From Planktotalea arctica (lineage in GTDB: Bacteria; Pseudomonadota; Alphaproteobacteria; Rhodobacterales; Rhodobacteraceae): a DNA stretch of 64,000 bases. The stretch covers positions 62,001 through 126,000 of the forward strand of contig NZ_MUHR01000001.1 in NCBI RefSeq assembly GCF_002105285.1, given 5' to 3'. Below the pieces are notes generated by a model, which saw only the letters and a list, made by a program, of their open reading frames with translations, ran no database searches and was not told the origin of the DNA. Within the stretch, counting starts at the first letter, position 1, and every line of letters begins with the position of its first letter. The translations under genes and the position numbers were made by a program. This document shows positions 63,034 to 64,000 of the stretch, in pieces.

Positions 63034-64000
63034 TGGCCAAGCCTGTCGAGCAGCGCAGGCACATGGACCTGATCAGATTTATAATTGCCCGTCAAAACGT
63101 GCATCACCAGATTGACGCCGAAGCGGTAGGCGAGTTCGCGTTGCCGCTCGCCCGCGAAACCGCGCCCGATGGGAAAGATCGAATTGCCGCGCGCGTCCAT
63201 CGCCCAAGCAGCGGCCCAATCATTGCCGCCGATCACCACAGGGCTGACCCCATCGTTGAGGTTGCGAAACGGCATGCCCTCGACGCGCTCCGCGTCTTTT
63301 GGTGCAGCCTCAACCCAGATATCGCGGGCTGTGTGGCGACCGGGGAAATCTTGCAGCAGATAAAAGGTGCGCGTAATCACATGATCCTCGGGTAGGGGTT
63401 CCAGCGGTGGGATATCCAGCGGCTCCGCGAGCGCTTGCAACTTGCGGCCATTCGGGCTTGACGCGCCAAAGCGTGCGATATCCGCATCGCGGGTGTCGAA
63501 CAGGATCATGCCGCCGGAGCGCAGAAAATCGTTCAGCTTGGCATAGGCGTTTGCCGACGGCGTTGGCTGATCTGGGGTAATCGGCCAGTAAAGCAGCGGG
63601 AAGAACGCCAGCTCGTCGGTTTCAAGGTCAACGCCGATGGGGTCCGTCGGCTCGATCGAGGTGCGAAAGAACAGCGTTTGTGACAGGCCGCGCAGGCCCG
63701 CCTCTGCCGTGCGATCAATCTCGGGGTTGCGCGTGATCACATGGCCAAGCACCAGTTCTGACGATGCGCTGAGTGCGAAAGCATCGTCTTGTGCATCGGC
63801 GGGGAACCCCAACAACATCATCGCGCCAAACCCTGCGATTGCGCCGCGAAGGCGCCCGGACATGGCGAGGGAGGCGACGATATCCACCATCAAAAGCGCA
63901 AGCGCGAGACTCAGAAGTATACCGCCCAGCGGCGTTTCAGGGCGGGTTTGCATCAGGCGAATGTCGGTGCCAGCGGGCCAGCTTGCCTGCGCCAGTTCCG
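63030..64000 (-). CDS. DUF4159 domain membrane protein, partial (5' end beyond window)
   Basis: The frame is open through the window edge (ELAQASWPAGTDIRL precedes an internal Met at 63953), so the N-terminus, probably a BatA-type and transmembrane region, is missing. Visible: a helix near the edge (ILLSLALALLMVDIVASLAM), then the DUF4159 domain (TDELAFFPLLYWPITPDQP, LNDFLRSGGMILFDTRDAD, LEPLPEDHVITRTFYLLQDF, RFGVNLVMHVLTGNYKSDQ). Such proteins usually belong to MoxR-BatA-DUF4159 envelope clusters, likely continuing upstream. Confidence 0.85.
   Translation of the reverse strand, partial: ELAQASWPAGTDIRLMQTRPETPLGGILLSLALALLMVDIVASLAMSGRLRGAIAGFGAMMLLGFPADAQDDAFALSASSELVLGHVITRNPEIDRTAEAGLRGLSQTLFFRTSIEPTDPIGVDLETDELAFFPLLYWPITPDQPTPSANAYAKLNDFLRSGGMILFDTRDADIARFGASSPNGRKLQALAEPLDIPPLEPLPEDHVITRTFYLLQDFPGRHTARDIWVEAAPKDAERVEGMPFRNLNDGVSPVVIGGNDWAAAWAMDARGNSIFPIGRGFAGERQRELAYRFGVNLVMHVLTGNYKSDQVHVPALLDRLGQ

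Noticed and set aside
1-64000. tRNA/rRNA genes, CRISPR arrays, insertion sequences, prophage or defence islands
   Set aside because: No cloverleaf-like element, repeat-spacer array, transposase or integrase motif, or phage gene was seen by eye on either strand.

Overview
The window reads as a chromosomal segment of a marine alphaproteobacterium of the family Rhodobacteraceae, probably the Roseobacter lineage. The evidence is gene content and order: rsfS-rlmH-gpmI-EnvC-like-ctpA-rppH, a petP/petR-type MarR-regulator pair beside an AcuC-like deacetylase-xseB-ispA-dxs run, leuC and leuB with a Tat-type reading frame fused to leuD, Hint-domain secreted proteins, and urea (urt/ure) and glycolate (glc) operons. 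The DNA is GC-rich, with many 1-4 nt gene overlaps and several GTG/TTG starts. I saw no rRNA, tRNA, CRISPR array, insertion sequence, prophage or integrase, so this looks like core chromosome rather than an island.

Layout. 1-2410 (minus): two adjacent Hint-domain proteins, one with an anchor-like adhesion domain. 2703-11030 (plus): dapE, a GNAT acetyltransferase, a DUF2064 glycosyltransferase, a DUF898 membrane protein with an M48 protease, RNase R and a lytic transglycosylase. 11075-17553 (minus): rsfS, rlmH, gpmI, EnvC-like factor, ctpA, terminator, DM13 protein, rppH and a secreted protein. 18033-23929 (plus): urtABCDE urea importer. 23926-28913 (minus): ureDABCEFG urease. The two urea operons converge and their stop codons overlap. 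29124-30509: MscS channel.

30983-38654: leucine biosynthesis (leuC, leuD, leuB), interrupted by a membrane protein, an EEP-fold secreted protein and a divergent dehydrogenase/LysR pair. 38764-45791: a drug/metabolite transporter, an SGNH hydrolase and a four-gene polyamine-type ABC importer. 45867-53361: ilvE (minus), then petP-petR and deacetylase-xseB-ispA-dxs-P450, where isoprenoid precursor genes are translationally coupled to a cytochrome P450. 53547-55801 (minus): an Hsp20 gene with a sigma-32-like promoter and a ROSE-like RNA thermometer, and two tandem trypsin-like proteases. 55859-59794 (minus): glcDEF glycolate oxidase with a promoter-spanning inverted repeat. 59879-64000: a DUF599 membrane protein, a small secreted protein, and two large membrane proteins (GATase-like and DUF4159), the last cut by the window end.

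Functionally the segment joins nitrogen scavenging (urea, polyamines), carbon scavenging (glycolate), branched-chain amino acid synthesis, isoprenoid synthesis, envelope maintenance and heat-shock control. No clear multi-gene undescribed system was found. The observations most worth following are the predicted ROSE thermometer, the Tat-LeuD reading-frame fusion, the dxs-P450 coupling, the glc operator and the EEP protein with altered catalytic residues.
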